Shown here piece by piece: positions 53,371-64,000 of a stretch of 64,000 nucleotides of DNA (positions within the stretch are counted from its first letter, which is position 1; each line of letters starts with the position of its first letter). The notes under the pieces were generated by a model. That model did not search any database. It was not told the origin of the DNA and saw nothing but the letters and a program-made list of their open reading frames with translations. Source of the DNA: Heliocidaris tuberculata. Lineage: Eukaryota > Echinodermata > Echinoidea > Camarodonta > Echinometridae. Location: NCBI GenBank assembly GCA_025618425.1, contig CM046847.1:12871968-12935967 (forward strand), read 5' to 3'. A program made the translations under genes and the position numbers.

Positions 53371-54937
53371 TGTCTTACATAAATTATCATAGTTTTGCAC
53401 TTTTAGCTTGGTTCCTTGTGAAATTCATATGAAATTCAGATGATACCACAAAATTACTTATGACATTTAATTTAGGATGGTTAAGTACTTTTTTTAATGT
53501 TGCCGATCATAATCACGTTGCATTTTTATACATCCGGTATGTTACTGTTCGATTGTAATATATTATTAACATTAAGCAGAAAAACAATATAAAGAATGTA
53601 CACATGTACATATTTTTTCCACAACCAATCAAATGTGATAAATTTTTTTTTTTGTAAGACGTATTAAGTATTTTTGAAATCATCCTAACCCAGAATTTCT
53701 TGTTGAAATTACCACAGACACATTTTAGAATGACATTCCTTGGTAAAATATATTGAATATGAATTCAAAATATCTTTGAAGTACAAGAAACAAAAGAAAA
53801 TATTCCATTATTTCAAAATAAAAACTGAATTGAATTGAGATGGTTTATTAGAAAGAATCAAATATGACATGCAGCTCAAGAGCCGATATTGCCTGTTTTT
53901 GTAAATGAAAAATAATTAATTATATCGTAGTAACAAAATTAATCATATCATAATAAAACCATGGAGACAAAAATTTAATAACAAATAACGATAACACCAT
54001 ACGACATAAATTCATAGACAAAATAGAAAAAAAAAGATTGGGATTATATTAACAGCTAATCTTATTTGAAAATGTTCCCATACCCTTTTCCCAAAAAATT
54101 ACCTTCTTTCCTCTTCTGTATTTTTCTTCTTCCGGATATGTACGTATGTGCAAGTATATTCACTTAGCAGCACCAAATCTCTTTTTCCTATTTCCTTCGT
54201 CTATAGGAGGTTCAGTGATATCCTGAATGTGATAGCTTGTTGGGTAGGCAAAGTCGTGATTATGATCGCTTGTTCCTTGCGCAGAGAGGAACAAATTCGG
54301 AGATAATTAAGTAGAGGGCAAATATAGTAGACGTCACCACCAAAACCATAGTAAAGGAAACTGGTGCGAAGGAGCATTGGCACTCCACCCCGTCATCTGA
54401 AATGTGGGGGTCACGGGATCTTACCCCCCCCCCCCTCCCACGCCCACACAACACCACCACCTCCACCACTACCAACATCACCACCACCACCATCTCATCT
54501 CCCAACTTACAATTCTAATTTATATATGGAAACAAGCGTGAAATATTTCGAAAAAGCATTTGTTGTATTCGACAATGTGATGCACGCTCTGGTGCAGGTT
54601 TGTTTGGCATTATGTGTGCGCAATATAAATGTACCAATTACGATCATTATTATTAACACCCATCTGGAGGGGAAAATAACAACATCATAGCCTACTGTCA
54701 TGATTATGCGTACATGTATGATTATGTACCCAGTACATGCTTTACGAGGAGGTAGAGCGATTGCCTTTGGTTGAAAATGGATATTTCTTGTCGAGCAACG
54801 TTTATTTTCATCAATGCATTGCTAATCATTTAATCGGAAATAATATGCAAATCAAATCATTGTCGTACAATTTACCCATAGATTTCAAAATATGGTTTGG
54901 AATTACCTAGGATGAAGATACATGCCCCACATTTGTG
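53371..54937. other. Non-coding AT-rich stretch
   Basis: No exon or clear transposon was identified. It contains a poly-C run and CCACCA repeats at about 54425-54495. Confidence 0.4.
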
Positions 54938-55145
54938 AAGGCGCGATGGCTCAGTGGTAGAGCAGTGGTCTCGTAACTGGGGGACCCGGGTTCGAAACCA
55001 AGTGAATGCGCTAGTACCCTTTGGTAAGGCATTAATCCTCATTACCAAGTCCCTCGGAGAGGACTTAGAGCCGTCGGTCCCCTGCTGCTTACTTACTTAC
55101 AAGCATACACATGCTTTCTTAGCAGTCTGGTAAAATAAACCATCA
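54938..55145 (+). mobile_element. tRNA-derived SINE
   Basis: An A box in GATGGCTCAGTGGTAGAGC (about 54945-54963) and a B box GGTTCGAAACC (54989-54999) are correctly spaced, as in a tRNA. A tRNA-unrelated body (AAGTCCCTCGGAGAGGACTT) follows, ending in a GGTAAAATAAACC tail. The extended body marks a SINE rather than a tRNA gene. Such tRNA-derived SINEs are known in sea urchins. Confidence 0.8.
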
Positions 55146-55673
55146 AACCATCTGTGACAACCTCCACCCAACCCTCAAGAAAAACCTCCCCACTTCTGCC
55201 CCTTCACATCTCATGAAACCACTTATATCTGCATGGCGAACAAAGTCCGAACGCTCTTAAAGAAGCTAAAGTTCGTTCCAATCTGTATCTCCAATTTCCA
55301 CTAGTCATGCAAGGGTACTAAATGATAGTGAGTAAAATATATACTATTCACATATGTATACGTGAAAGCATAAAAACTAACAGGTAACGAAACTGAAATA
55401 TATGTATATTACATTAATTTTTTTGTTTGTTTGTTTGTTTCTTACCTTTTTATTTCTTTCCCTTTTCACATAATCACATACAAATTATATCATACATTGA
55501 ACACAAAGTATACAAGTAAATCATGTAAATCATGGTTCATAAAAATAGAAAAAAGACAAGAGCACGACAAGGCACCTAATCACCTGATATATTTAGATGT
55601 TGTATATAAACACACCCATACACACACATTATTTTTATCATGAGTAGTAGTTGTAGTAGTACTAGTAGTAGTT

Positions 55674-55705
<32 letters not shown>

Positions 55706-57108
55706 TGTAGTAGTAGTAGTAGTAGTAGTAGTAGTTGTAGTAGTAGTAGTAGTAGTAGTAGTTTGTTGTTGTTACTGTTATCGTTATAATCATTGTCATT
55801 ATTATCATTATTTGTATTTGTATTATTATTATTAATGAGAAACACGTCTTTAAAAAAATACAAACAAAGTCTTTCAATATCAAATGAGTTACATTCAAAT
55901 ATGGAAAATTATCTTTTAATGTTTTAGTCTAACTAAATATTCTGTCCTGTATTTCATTCTACTAGATGAAAGCAGGGATGGTAAAGATGAATTTATCATT
56001 TTTTTTAAATATAGATTTGCAGCAATGTATATGAAAACTGGTGCCTAAAAATGACGGCAACATGTTTGTTTTCTCTTTTTAATCTACCAAATCACCGTGC
56101 AAACGTCCCACAGCCATTCCATGTGACAACAAAACACATGTCATTTATACTTAACATCACTGTACACTCACGTGAAATATAATATGCTTTCGATAACGCT
56201 GAAATATTTCAGATTATAATAGTTAATAATTACAGGAATAACAATGATAATGCATTGATATTAAGAGTAAAGGTCTAATGCTAATCAGATTTTGATATGT
56301 TATTATAGACACCAAGAGGTTGCGTCAGGCTAATTCTATACATGATTATTATCAGCCTCGCCCCTCCAAGGAATTTTCAAAAAAAGATATTATAGCTCCG
56401 TTCAAGACATGTCACATGTTGCCAATTAATGATATACACATGCACACGCGGCACACAAGGAGGAAGCTGGATTTATAATAATATGATTGAACAATATTTT
56501 ACAACTTACTCGCTCTCATTACTTACTCGTTACCTTGCTAAATACAGGGTATAGTTATAAAACTATATCATTTATTTATTTATTTATTCATTTATTTATT
56601 TATTTATTTCTGATATTTAGACAGGTTGACTCATTATCACTAATAGTGGTGGTCTTCCACGAGGCCCTATTAACAACAGTAAGAAACAATAGTAAAAAAC
56701 AAAAACAAAACAAATCGTGAATATAAAATAAGAAAATAAATAAGAACATGTATAAACATATATACAAAGTTTTTGGTATCTTCGCAATTAATGTTTGTAC
56801 ATATAGAGTACAACGTTTTTTTGTTTTTTTTTATAATTATAATTCTGCAGGTAATCATAAGTTGATATCTCTTTCCCCAAATGAAAAATCCAAATAAACC
56901 AGCTCGATGCCCGAAGATATGAGGTGGCGGTTGTCCGAAATTCCCAAAAGCTGCAACTTCAGCACCCCCCCCCCTCCCCGTTTTGTACGGCTATACAAGT
57001 AATGATGAAAATAATTATTAAAGGCAGCTGCACCATAATAATTTTATTAGAATGGCATGAAAATGTTGCTCCACCAAAAACGATCCTTTGTATACTAAGT
57101 AAATTAAA
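55146..57108. other. Non-coding stretch with (TAG)n microsatellite
   Basis: About 55647-55762 is a TAG/TTG trinucleotide tract. About 56571-56610 is a (TTTA)n tract. Otherwise it is AT-rich sequence without a recognisable exon. Confidence 0.55.
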
Positions 57109-59190
57109 TCAAATTAACCATTCTTGTTTCCACCAACCTTGAAAGTTTATATCTTCCAGTTTCACCATATATACAATGCAGCTAGCTGTGGATTTAGGTA
57201 CTTTTAAGATATTCCTCAAAAACGTTCTATAAAACACTTCTATTTGCATTGAGTCTTCAAAACCCCATACCTCACTGCCGTATAATGCTACTGGGAGTAT
57301 CAATTTATCAAATATATCACAAGCTATATCAAATGGCAGGTTCAGTCTCTTCACCTTTCCCAAAACGCTAAACATAGCTCGTCTTGCTTGGCTTACTTGT
57401 TTTGAGATCGCCTTTTTAAATTTACCTTTTTAATTGAAGGTTACACCGAGGTACACATAATCATCTACAATGGCCAATTCTTCCTTTCAAAACTTAAAGG
57501 TGGGTTTATTTCTTATTTTCCCCTTGAAAAGACAACCACTTTTGTTTTGCTGGTATTAACATTAAAGTAGCATGAATCACAGTAACTACGTAACGCATCG
57601 AGAGATTTTTGTAGTTCAGGCGGGCTCTCTGCCATGATTGTATCATCAGCATATAGTAATACAAACATTCTCAAATAGATTTCTACGTCATCATCATATT
57701 TCTACGTCATCATCACTTAAACAAATTCTAATCTGATCAGCTACTAAACTTAAACCCTTATAATTGCGGCTCAAATGATAATCAAAATCATTAAGTAAAT
57801 AGAAAATAAGAGTGGGGATAAATTGTCACCCTGTCAGACACCGATATTACAATTAAACAGTTCTGACCTTTCATTCTTAACTTTGACGCATGACTTTGCA
57901 TAATCATAAAGATTATAAATAACTCTAATAATTTTACCATTAATATTGTTAGACACGAGTTTAGACCATAAAGAAGCTCTATCAACTATAGATCGAAAGC
58001 TTTCTTATAATCAACAAAAGCACAAAACAATCTCTTCTTTTGTGACAGGTACAAATCAATTAAACAATGCAATACAAAAACATGATCTGTCGTAGAACAA
58101 CCTGCACGAAAACCAGCCTGTTCGTCCTCTAAAATTTCTGCCCTCTCTAGGTAAGCGGTAAGGCGAGAGACAATGGCTGCTGTAAACATGGCAAATAGTC
58201 TGCCAAGACAACTCAACAGGGTGATACCACTATAATTGTCTGGATCATTCATCGATCCTTTATTTTGTAGAGTGGAACAATAATACCAATACACCATTCC
58301 GTAGAAACAAAGCCTGTATTCAAAACTAAATTTAAAAACTTAACCACAAGACTCATAACACTTGGTGGACAGTACTTTAGAAATTCATTAATTATATTAT
58401 CTACCCCATGTGCTTTATTATTTTTCATTTTCCTCACAATTGGCAATATTTCCTCCACTGTAAACATTCTGTTAATCTCATCTTTCAAAGAATGAGTTAC
58501 TTAATCCCTTGGATCAAAGTCTTCCTCGACAATTTCATCCCTAGCATCGTATTTCTGACTTAAATGATTCATAAACGCCTCTAAAGACACATTCCCATTT
58601 TGGGGGGCCTTTCCATCTTTGTTAACTATTTCCCAATATTCTTTTGGAATTTTGCTCTTTAAACTTCTAATCTGTTCATGTAATTTTTTATAATAACTTC
58701 TACGCATCCTTCTAATAAAACATTTGTATTTCTTAGCTTCCACCCTTAACACAGTTATAACTTCTGCGGTTTTTAATTTACTAATTCTATTTTTCAACCG
58801 AATATATTCTGATTGTTTTATTTCACATTCCTTACAGAACCAAGGCTTATCATTTGGAACCTGTACAGAGTTAATTTTCTTTCTACAAATTCTGCTTTGC
58901 TGAGACTTTTCGATTCCTACACACATTGCTGAATCTGTAAAACTATTGCACAGCCTTTAACATATATTATAAATATCATTTCGTCTAATGTTGGCATCAC
59001 AATCTGCTTCTTCAATTGTTGTGATAAACTTTTCAACTTCCGCTTCACAAAAACTGTTTCTAAATTCATCTTTTAGACTACTGTCCCATGTTATTCTAGT
59101 CTGAGTGGTATTTTCAGATAAGACATTACCTTTAACATTATCATCTGTACAGGGAGATTTGTCTGGAGAGAGGTCACAGATAGCCATGGG
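57109..59190 (-). pseudogene. Decayed LINE, linker to reverse-transcriptase C terminus
   Basis: On the minus strand, successive open pieces carry a linker after the endonuclease (about 59187-58501), FTVEEILPIVRKMKNNKAHG, WCIGIIVPLYK, NYSGITLLSCLGRLF, EDEQAGFRAGCSTTDH, and FCAFVDYKKAFDL. Downstream are thumb-like LPVALYGSEVWGF pieces at about 57370-57109. Stops and frameshifts separate them, so it is inactive. The motif set is that of a non-LTR retrotransposon; the family is not assigned. Confidence 0.8.
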
Positions 59191-59284
59191 AAACTTTAAA
59201 GTTTAAATTATGGTGGTGCAGCACGTTTCCATTTCGCGCGGCCCACTCCCCCTATGTCCCCCCCCCCCTGACGCGCAATAATAC

Positions 59285-59286
59285 TT

Positions 59287-59324
<38 letters not shown>

Positions 59325-59360
59325 CTCTTTCTATCTCTCTCTTTCTCTCTCACGCTCGCT
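59285..59360. repeat. (TC)n microsatellite with flanking duplicated segment
   Basis: A TC run is followed by TATCTCTCTCTTTCTCTCTCACGCTCGCTCTACAAA (split here by reading only). This corresponds to the similar segment at about 63706-63800. Confidence 0.7.
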
Positions 59361-59419
59361 CTACAAATGCATAGATTCGCCGTTTGTTTAAGGACTGATT
59401 ATTTGATGACAGAAACTTC

Positions 59420-60225
59420 CCAAGGGGAATGTTGGTATGGTGCTCCTTGACCTACAAAAAGTTACAAATAATGGGATTTAACAAGGCAAGTTTAGAATGG
59501 TTCAGATCCTACTTGTCTAATCGACACCAAGTAGTGGACACTCATGATATTCGTTCCAAACTAATGCCGATAACATGCGGTGTTCCTCAGGGAAGCATTT
59601 TAGGCCCAATTCTATTTCTATATGTTATATCAATGATATGTGTTTTGTATAATACACTGTAAACTATTATTGTACGCTGATGACAGGGTACTACTCTATT
59701 CAAATCCTAATCCTAATTTCTTGAGGAAAAGCTCAATGAACAACTGTTTACGTGTGTCGATTGGATGACTGATAAGCTTTATACACTTGGGCAAAAAGGA
59801 AAGCATTATGTTTTGTTCTAAACGTAGTTCTAAAAAGTCATATGAATTCAAAGGGACAAACAATAATCAAGTAATCCAGAGAAAAGAATCTGTGAAGTAT
59901 TTAGACATTGAGTTGGCTAGCGCAATTTCATTTTCTTCTTTAGTAGAATCAGTTGTAAAAAAAAGCAAATTCTCGTCTAAAATGTTTGTACAGATATAAA
60001 AGTTGGGTGAATTTAAAAGCAAGACGTATACTCTGTTTTGCTCTTATTCAATGTTTGTTTGACTATGCTAACCCTGCATGGTATAGTAACATAAAAAAGT
60101 TAGATCAAAAGAAGTTGAAAACTATACAGAACAAAATGGTGAGATCCATCAACTGTTCTAGTCCAAGAACTCATGTTGGCTACAGCGAATTTTCTAAAGC
60201 TGGTTTTCTTGAAGTTTAAGGTAGC
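59420..60225 (+). pseudogene. LINE reverse transcriptase fragment (first half)
   Basis: The pieces are GFNKASLEWFRSYLSNRHQ, CGVPQGSILGPILF, YADDRVLLYSN, and a thumb region ending SKAGFLEV near 60219, broken by stops. It stops where the family normally continues into a C-terminal segment. That segment is present at 61776-62071, after about 1.55 kb of inserted repeats. Confidence 0.8.
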
Positions 60226-60229
60226 AGAT

Positions 60230-61115
60230 AGTTTTGGGAGGCCCTCAAAAACTTTTCGTGAGATTTCTTTGATTTTACTTAATAAAAAGCAGGGTACTAA
60301 CATAACTAAGATGCTGTGAAGTTTTTTCCTCCTCAAGTGAAATATTTACTGAATGAGATGTGAAAAGTAATAAAAATCCCTGGCCCAAAAAAGAGGGGAT
60401 GTAAATTCAAACAACGGCCACACACACTACTCACAATTAGGATTGCTGTGTGTATAGCATACGCTACACATAGTGCGAAGCGCTGGGTTTATTGTGCGGG
60501 GAACCTTCGGGTGGATATGGTCTTAGCGTGAGGCAGTGAAAAGCCGTTACCAAGCATTTCTTACAGATATTTACACTAAAATTTAGTGCCGTCACCAGCT
60601 TTTTTCAAGGGGGGGGGGTGCCTTTTGGAAAAAAAAAAGACAAAACTTACCAACTCCAATGTCAGGCAGTGGTGCTGGTGGCGCAGATATGAGCTGTTCG
60701 ACACTACACAATAGTGCATATAGCAGGCCGGCCAGATGGATGTATAGACAAATGTACTGCCTACTGGTCACTATAGAAAATGTCGCCCTTTTCAAAAGAC
60801 ACCCCCCCCCCACCCGGCGACGCCCCCCTCCCCCCCAAAAAAAAATCTTTTTTTTTTTTTTCTTCTTTTTTTTTTTTTTGGTCGGGAGGGGGGTGCGTTC
60901 GCACCCTCCGCACCCCCCTGGTGACGCCCATGAAATTTGTTCGAAATCGTGAATGGAATGTTAAATAATCTGGTACATGTGTCTTATGATAAATGGAGGG
61001 TAGTATGTGACTATGTTAGATAAGTTTCTTGCCAGTATGATTTTTGCTACCGAGACTGTCTATGAGCTTTAACCAAAGATCAAAACAACTCGTATTGCAT
61101 CACGTGCATAAAATA
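60230..61115. repeat. Stacked repeat insertions within the LINE
   Basis: About 60230-60530 is a diverged copy of 18660-19010. About 60588-60930 has ends GCCGTCACCAG and CTGGTGACGCC, like a MITE, with G, A and T homopolymer runs inside. No exon is present. Confidence 0.6.
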
Positions 61116-61784
61116 GGGTCCCCTCGCTATTCATAAGGACCGCTATTCATTTAACCCTTTCGAGACAATTGACCACATTTTGTGGTTGGGCTCAATAACT
61201 TTTGATTCAGAGCCCTGAAAAATATACTAGATACATGAGTAGAAAGAGCAAAAATTTCTGCACACACTGTGTCCATTTTTGTTACAAGACAATATCGCGT
61301 TTGATCCCAGGAATTTTAAAAAGGAGAATAAGAGTTAAAATCCTTAAATTGGCAACACATTGAGAGGTTCAAAATCCTTGTTTTTTATCAAAATTGGCAA
61401 CTTTTTCAACTTTTCGCCAATTCTTTTAACCATGTATATTGTTTTCAAAGACATTACCCCTTATCACAATCTTGTAGTACTAAAAGAAAAATATTATTGT
61501 TGCCAATTTGAAGAACAGAATGTGATCAATTTAGCCCTGAAATAATTCCTGTCCTGAAAGGGTTAACACGCGTTATCGAATAGCGGTCCTTATATGAATA
61601 GTGTTCCTTATGAACGGAAGTCCGTATGAATAGAGAGGTATAATATGTGTACGGTTTGCTCGCTATGTAGAAGGACCGCTATTCATACAAAACCGCTATT
61701 CATTTAGTCACACGTTATGGATAGCGGTCCTTATGAATAAGTGGTCCTTATGAATAGCGGTCCTTATGAGCGAGGTAAACCCCC
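61116..61784. mobile_element. Palindromic element made of GAATAGCGGTCCTTAT repeats
   Basis: Inverted ends of about 34 bp share CATAAGGACCGCTATTCAT. Between about 61575 and 61770 the motif GAATAGCGGTCCTTAT recurs in both orientations. The piggyBac-like MITE at 61155-61562 is inserted near its left end. Confidence 0.75.
61151..61566 (+). mobile_element. piggyBac-like MITE, copy 2 (408 bp, TTAA-flanked)
   Basis: The element proper, 61155-61562, lies between TTAA at 61151-61154 and 61563-61566. It has the same length as, and near-identical sequence to, the copy at 26949-27356 in the opposite orientation. Confidence 0.85.
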
Positions 61785-62493
61785 ATAAAATATATCATAC
61801 TGGGTCAAATCATTATATTCGATCTAACTTCAATCGTGTTACTGATGACTTGCATAATCATAATACAAGAAATAGCAGATTTAACTTTAACTTACCAGAA
61901 AGAGTAGGTAGTATTGGAAATTCGTTCTATTACATTGCAATAAAACATTGGAATTCCCTTCCTAATTATATAAAGGAAATAGAAAACTTTGCTCATTTTG
62001 AGAGGAAATTAAGGGAATACCTATCACTTGAGAGTCAGAGGAGAGAAGCGAATGACATGGTATATGATTGAAATAGCGTGAATACAGAACATTTTTCTTT
62101 TCTCTGCCAGGTTCATACTGTCTAATTTTGTATATACTTTTGTTTTTGTACATTTTAGAGATTCAACATATTCTTTATTACTCTTTTTGCTCCTCCTCCT
62201 CCTCCTCCTCCTCCTCCTCCTCTCCTTCTTCTTCTTCTTCTTCTTCTTATTATTATTATCATTGTTTTTATTATTCTTATCATTGCTATTATGCTTGATA
62301 TATTTTTCTCCTTTTCAGTCTGTAAATAATACAATTTTAACTAATTAATTTTGTATGTTGGGGACCCCACTGGAAATTAGCTCTCGAGCTTTCGTGGGTT
62401 ATCCTGTTCAAGCTTACATAATTTTGATCTGATATTCTTTTGTATTGGTGTATATTAGAGGCTTGGCGAATAAAATCAATCAATCGATCAAGG
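61776..62493 (+). pseudogene. LINE C-terminal segment and 3' tail
   Basis: An open stretch encodes HNHNTRNSRFNFNLPERVG and WNSLPNYIKEIENF, the usual end of a CR1/L2-like reverse transcriptase ORF, stopping at about 62071. A 3' region with CTC/CTT and TTA runs follows, then GGGGACCCCACTGGAAATTA and a terminal AATAAAATCAATCAATCGAT tail. Confidence 0.75.
62194..62275. repeat. (CTC)n/(CTT)n/(TTA)n microsatellite
   Basis: Adjacent trinucleotide runs lie in the LINE 3' region. Confidence 0.9.
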
Positions 62494-62610
62494 AAGAACA
62501 CGTACTAGCAAAGATTTATATGATATTTGAACCTCCCTGCATGCAATAAACATTAAAAAGTCGTACATGTAGATCTATCTACGTTGGATATACACGTGCT
62601 TGCACAGTAC
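62490..62610. repeat. Direct duplication, left copy
   Basis: GATCAAGGAAGAACACGTAC through ACACGTGCTTGCAC matches 63877-64000 in the same orientation with small differences. Confidence 0.75.
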
Positions 62611-62918
62611 TCGCATAATTATTTAGCGCGCGCTCGCTATAGCGTGGGGGGGGGGGGGGGATCATGCGAGCTGTGCATGCCAACCGTGCATGCCAACCAG
62701 GCAGCCAATCAGCGTTCTTGTTTAAATATTGAGCAATGTCGCTGATTTGACAGAAAGGAAGGTTGGATGTATGTTGTGCACGAACGTACACCCAGGGAAG
62801 CTGATAGAAAGGGGAAACAGCAACAACAACAACAACAAATAAGGAAAGAGAAGTCTGTACAGAATAAGTCGATGAACTTATGAACTTATTCTCACACTTG
62901 GCGACTAGAGGGGCGCCA

Positions 62919-63663
62919 AGTGTTCACCGACTTATTCTGTACAAACTTGCCTCATTTTGTGACAAAATTCACTCAAAACTCGTTGTCGTTACAAAATTAT
63001 TGAACAGCAATTCATTTTGTAAGAAAATGAATTTGAAAAGGTCATTCTGTTACAAAACTAATGACAGCACGATTTTGTTCATTCACATTATGTAACAAAA
63101 ATCATTCTGTTAAAAAATGAAAATTGACAAAATAATTTGGTCATGTTAATTTTGTAACAAAATGATTTTTGTTATAAAATTAAAATGGACAAAATAATTT
63201 TGTAGCAAAATAAATTTTGTTACAAAATAGAAATTTAAAAAGTAATTTGGTCATGTTCATTTTGTCACAATGATTTTTGTTACAAAATGAGAATGGACAA
63301 TATAATTTCCTCATGTTAATTTTGCAACAAAATTATTCTCACTACAAAATGAGAACGAACAAAATAATTTTCATTACAAAATATAATTGGACATGTTAAT
63401 TTTGTAAAAGAATGATATTTGTAACAAAAATTTACAAAAGAAAATTTTATCATTTTAATTTTGTAACAGAATGATCTTTTATACAAAATGAAATCGGAAA
63501 AAATAGTTCTGTAATGTTAATTTTGTAACAGAATATTTTTTTGTTACAAAATTAGCTTTTAAAATTCATTTTGCTACAAAATGATTTGCTGTTCAATGAT
63601 TTTGTAACAAAAGCGAGATTCACAAAATGAGGCAAGTTTGTAGAGAATAAGTCGGTGAACACT
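62919..63663. mobile_element. TIR element filled with TTTTGTTACAAAAT palindromes
   Basis: Terminal inverted repeats of about 45 bp (AGTGTTCACCGACTTATTCT start, complement at the end) enclose about 650 bp consisting almost entirely of variants of CATTTTGTAACAAAATGA, each itself a palindrome, alternating with short AT-rich spacers. No ORF is present. The left and right halves also mirror each other (GAACAGCAATTCATTTTG against CAAAATGATTTGCTGTTC). Confidence 0.8.
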
Positions 63664-63699
63664 ATGCCCTCCTCCCGCCCCCCTAACGCACAACAACAC

Positions 63700-63703
63700 A
63701 CAC

Positions 63704-63734
<31 letters not shown>

Positions 63735-64000
63735 TTCTATCTCTCTCTTTCTAGATCGCGCTCGCTCTACAAACATGTGCATATAAACTTGCCGTTTGTC
63801 AATGTACCTCATTCGGCCAATCAGAGTTCTTGATGCATGCCTATACGTCTACGAAAATTATGGATCGAGAGTATGATCAAGGAGGAACATGTACTAGCAA
63901 GATTTATAAGATCTTTGGCACCAGGCAGTACCTCCCTGCATACAATAAACATTTAAAAGTCGTACATGTAGATCTACGTTGTGTATACACGTGCTTGCAC
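63700..64000. repeat. Duplicated flank with (CT)n tract
   Basis: A CT run is followed by GATCGCGCTCGCTCTACAAA, similar to 59285-59395. 63877-64000 is then the right copy of the direct duplication at 62490-62610. The window ends inside it. Confidence 0.7.

Noticed and set aside
54938..55010. Functional tRNA gene
   Set aside because: A and B boxes are good, but the sequence continues into a SINE body and lacks a clean paired acceptor stem and terminator at tRNA length.
62919..63663. CRISPR-like repeat-spacer array
   Set aside because: Repeats are variable, occur in both orientations, lack uniform spacers, and lie in a eukaryotic genome within terminal inverted repeats.

Overview
This is a eukaryotic, AT-rich, repeat-dense animal genome fragment. 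Split genes have GT-AG introns, there are many microsatellites, and the non-coding sequence is packed with DNA-transposon derivatives (MITEs), fold-back palindromes, tRNA-derived SINEs and decayed LINE reverse-transcriptase fragments. The protein sequences plus the repeat style suggest a marine deuterostome invertebrate, most likely an echinoderm such as a sea urchin. That assignment is an inference. There are no bacterial-type operons, no CRISPR array and no rRNA.

Layout: (1) 1-2199 holds a large nested palindrome and no recognised gene. (2) 2200-10005, + strand: an unrecognised multi-exon gene for an acidic protein with a Src-like N-myristoylation start, a Cys-Cys plus basic patch, and three consecutive same-phase exons carrying diverged copies of one W..I....G.Q...DI helix-like motif. 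Its 3' end can be read two ways. (3) 13409-24668, + strand: a complete six-exon DPCD gene (204 aa, ciliary protein family). Its 6.8 kb first intron is full of nested fold-back elements. (4) 24669-32495: intergenic space between convergent genes, with a piggyBac-like MITE, a long-TIR element carrying a 147-bp tandem array, and other repeats. (5) 32496-50274, - strand: a complete 18-coding-exon aminopeptidase N-like M1 metallopeptidase, 1001 aa, with a type II membrane anchor, a Thr/Pro stalk, GAMEN and HELAH-18-E motifs. Its introns hold hAT-like MITEs with perfect 8-bp target duplications, a Harbinger-like MITE, and (AAT)n arrays near splice sites. (6) 50330-64000: non-genic, with two + strand LINE fragments, one longer - strand LINE, a SINE, and several elements made of arrays of short oppositely oriented repeats.

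No functional linkage between the three genes is evident. The most distinctive signals are the unrecognised myristoylation-type gene with duplicated exons and a recurring architecture of transposon-like elements whose interiors are arrays of one short motif in both orientations (22.9-23.6, 53.05-53.37, 61.1-61.8 and 62.9-63.7 kb, with a related array at 32.9-33.2 kb). A near-identical pair of 408-bp TTAA-flanked elements, and several nested insertions whose order can be read from the sequence, are also notable. All exon coordinates were derived by hand from reading frame, splice dinucleotides and phase.
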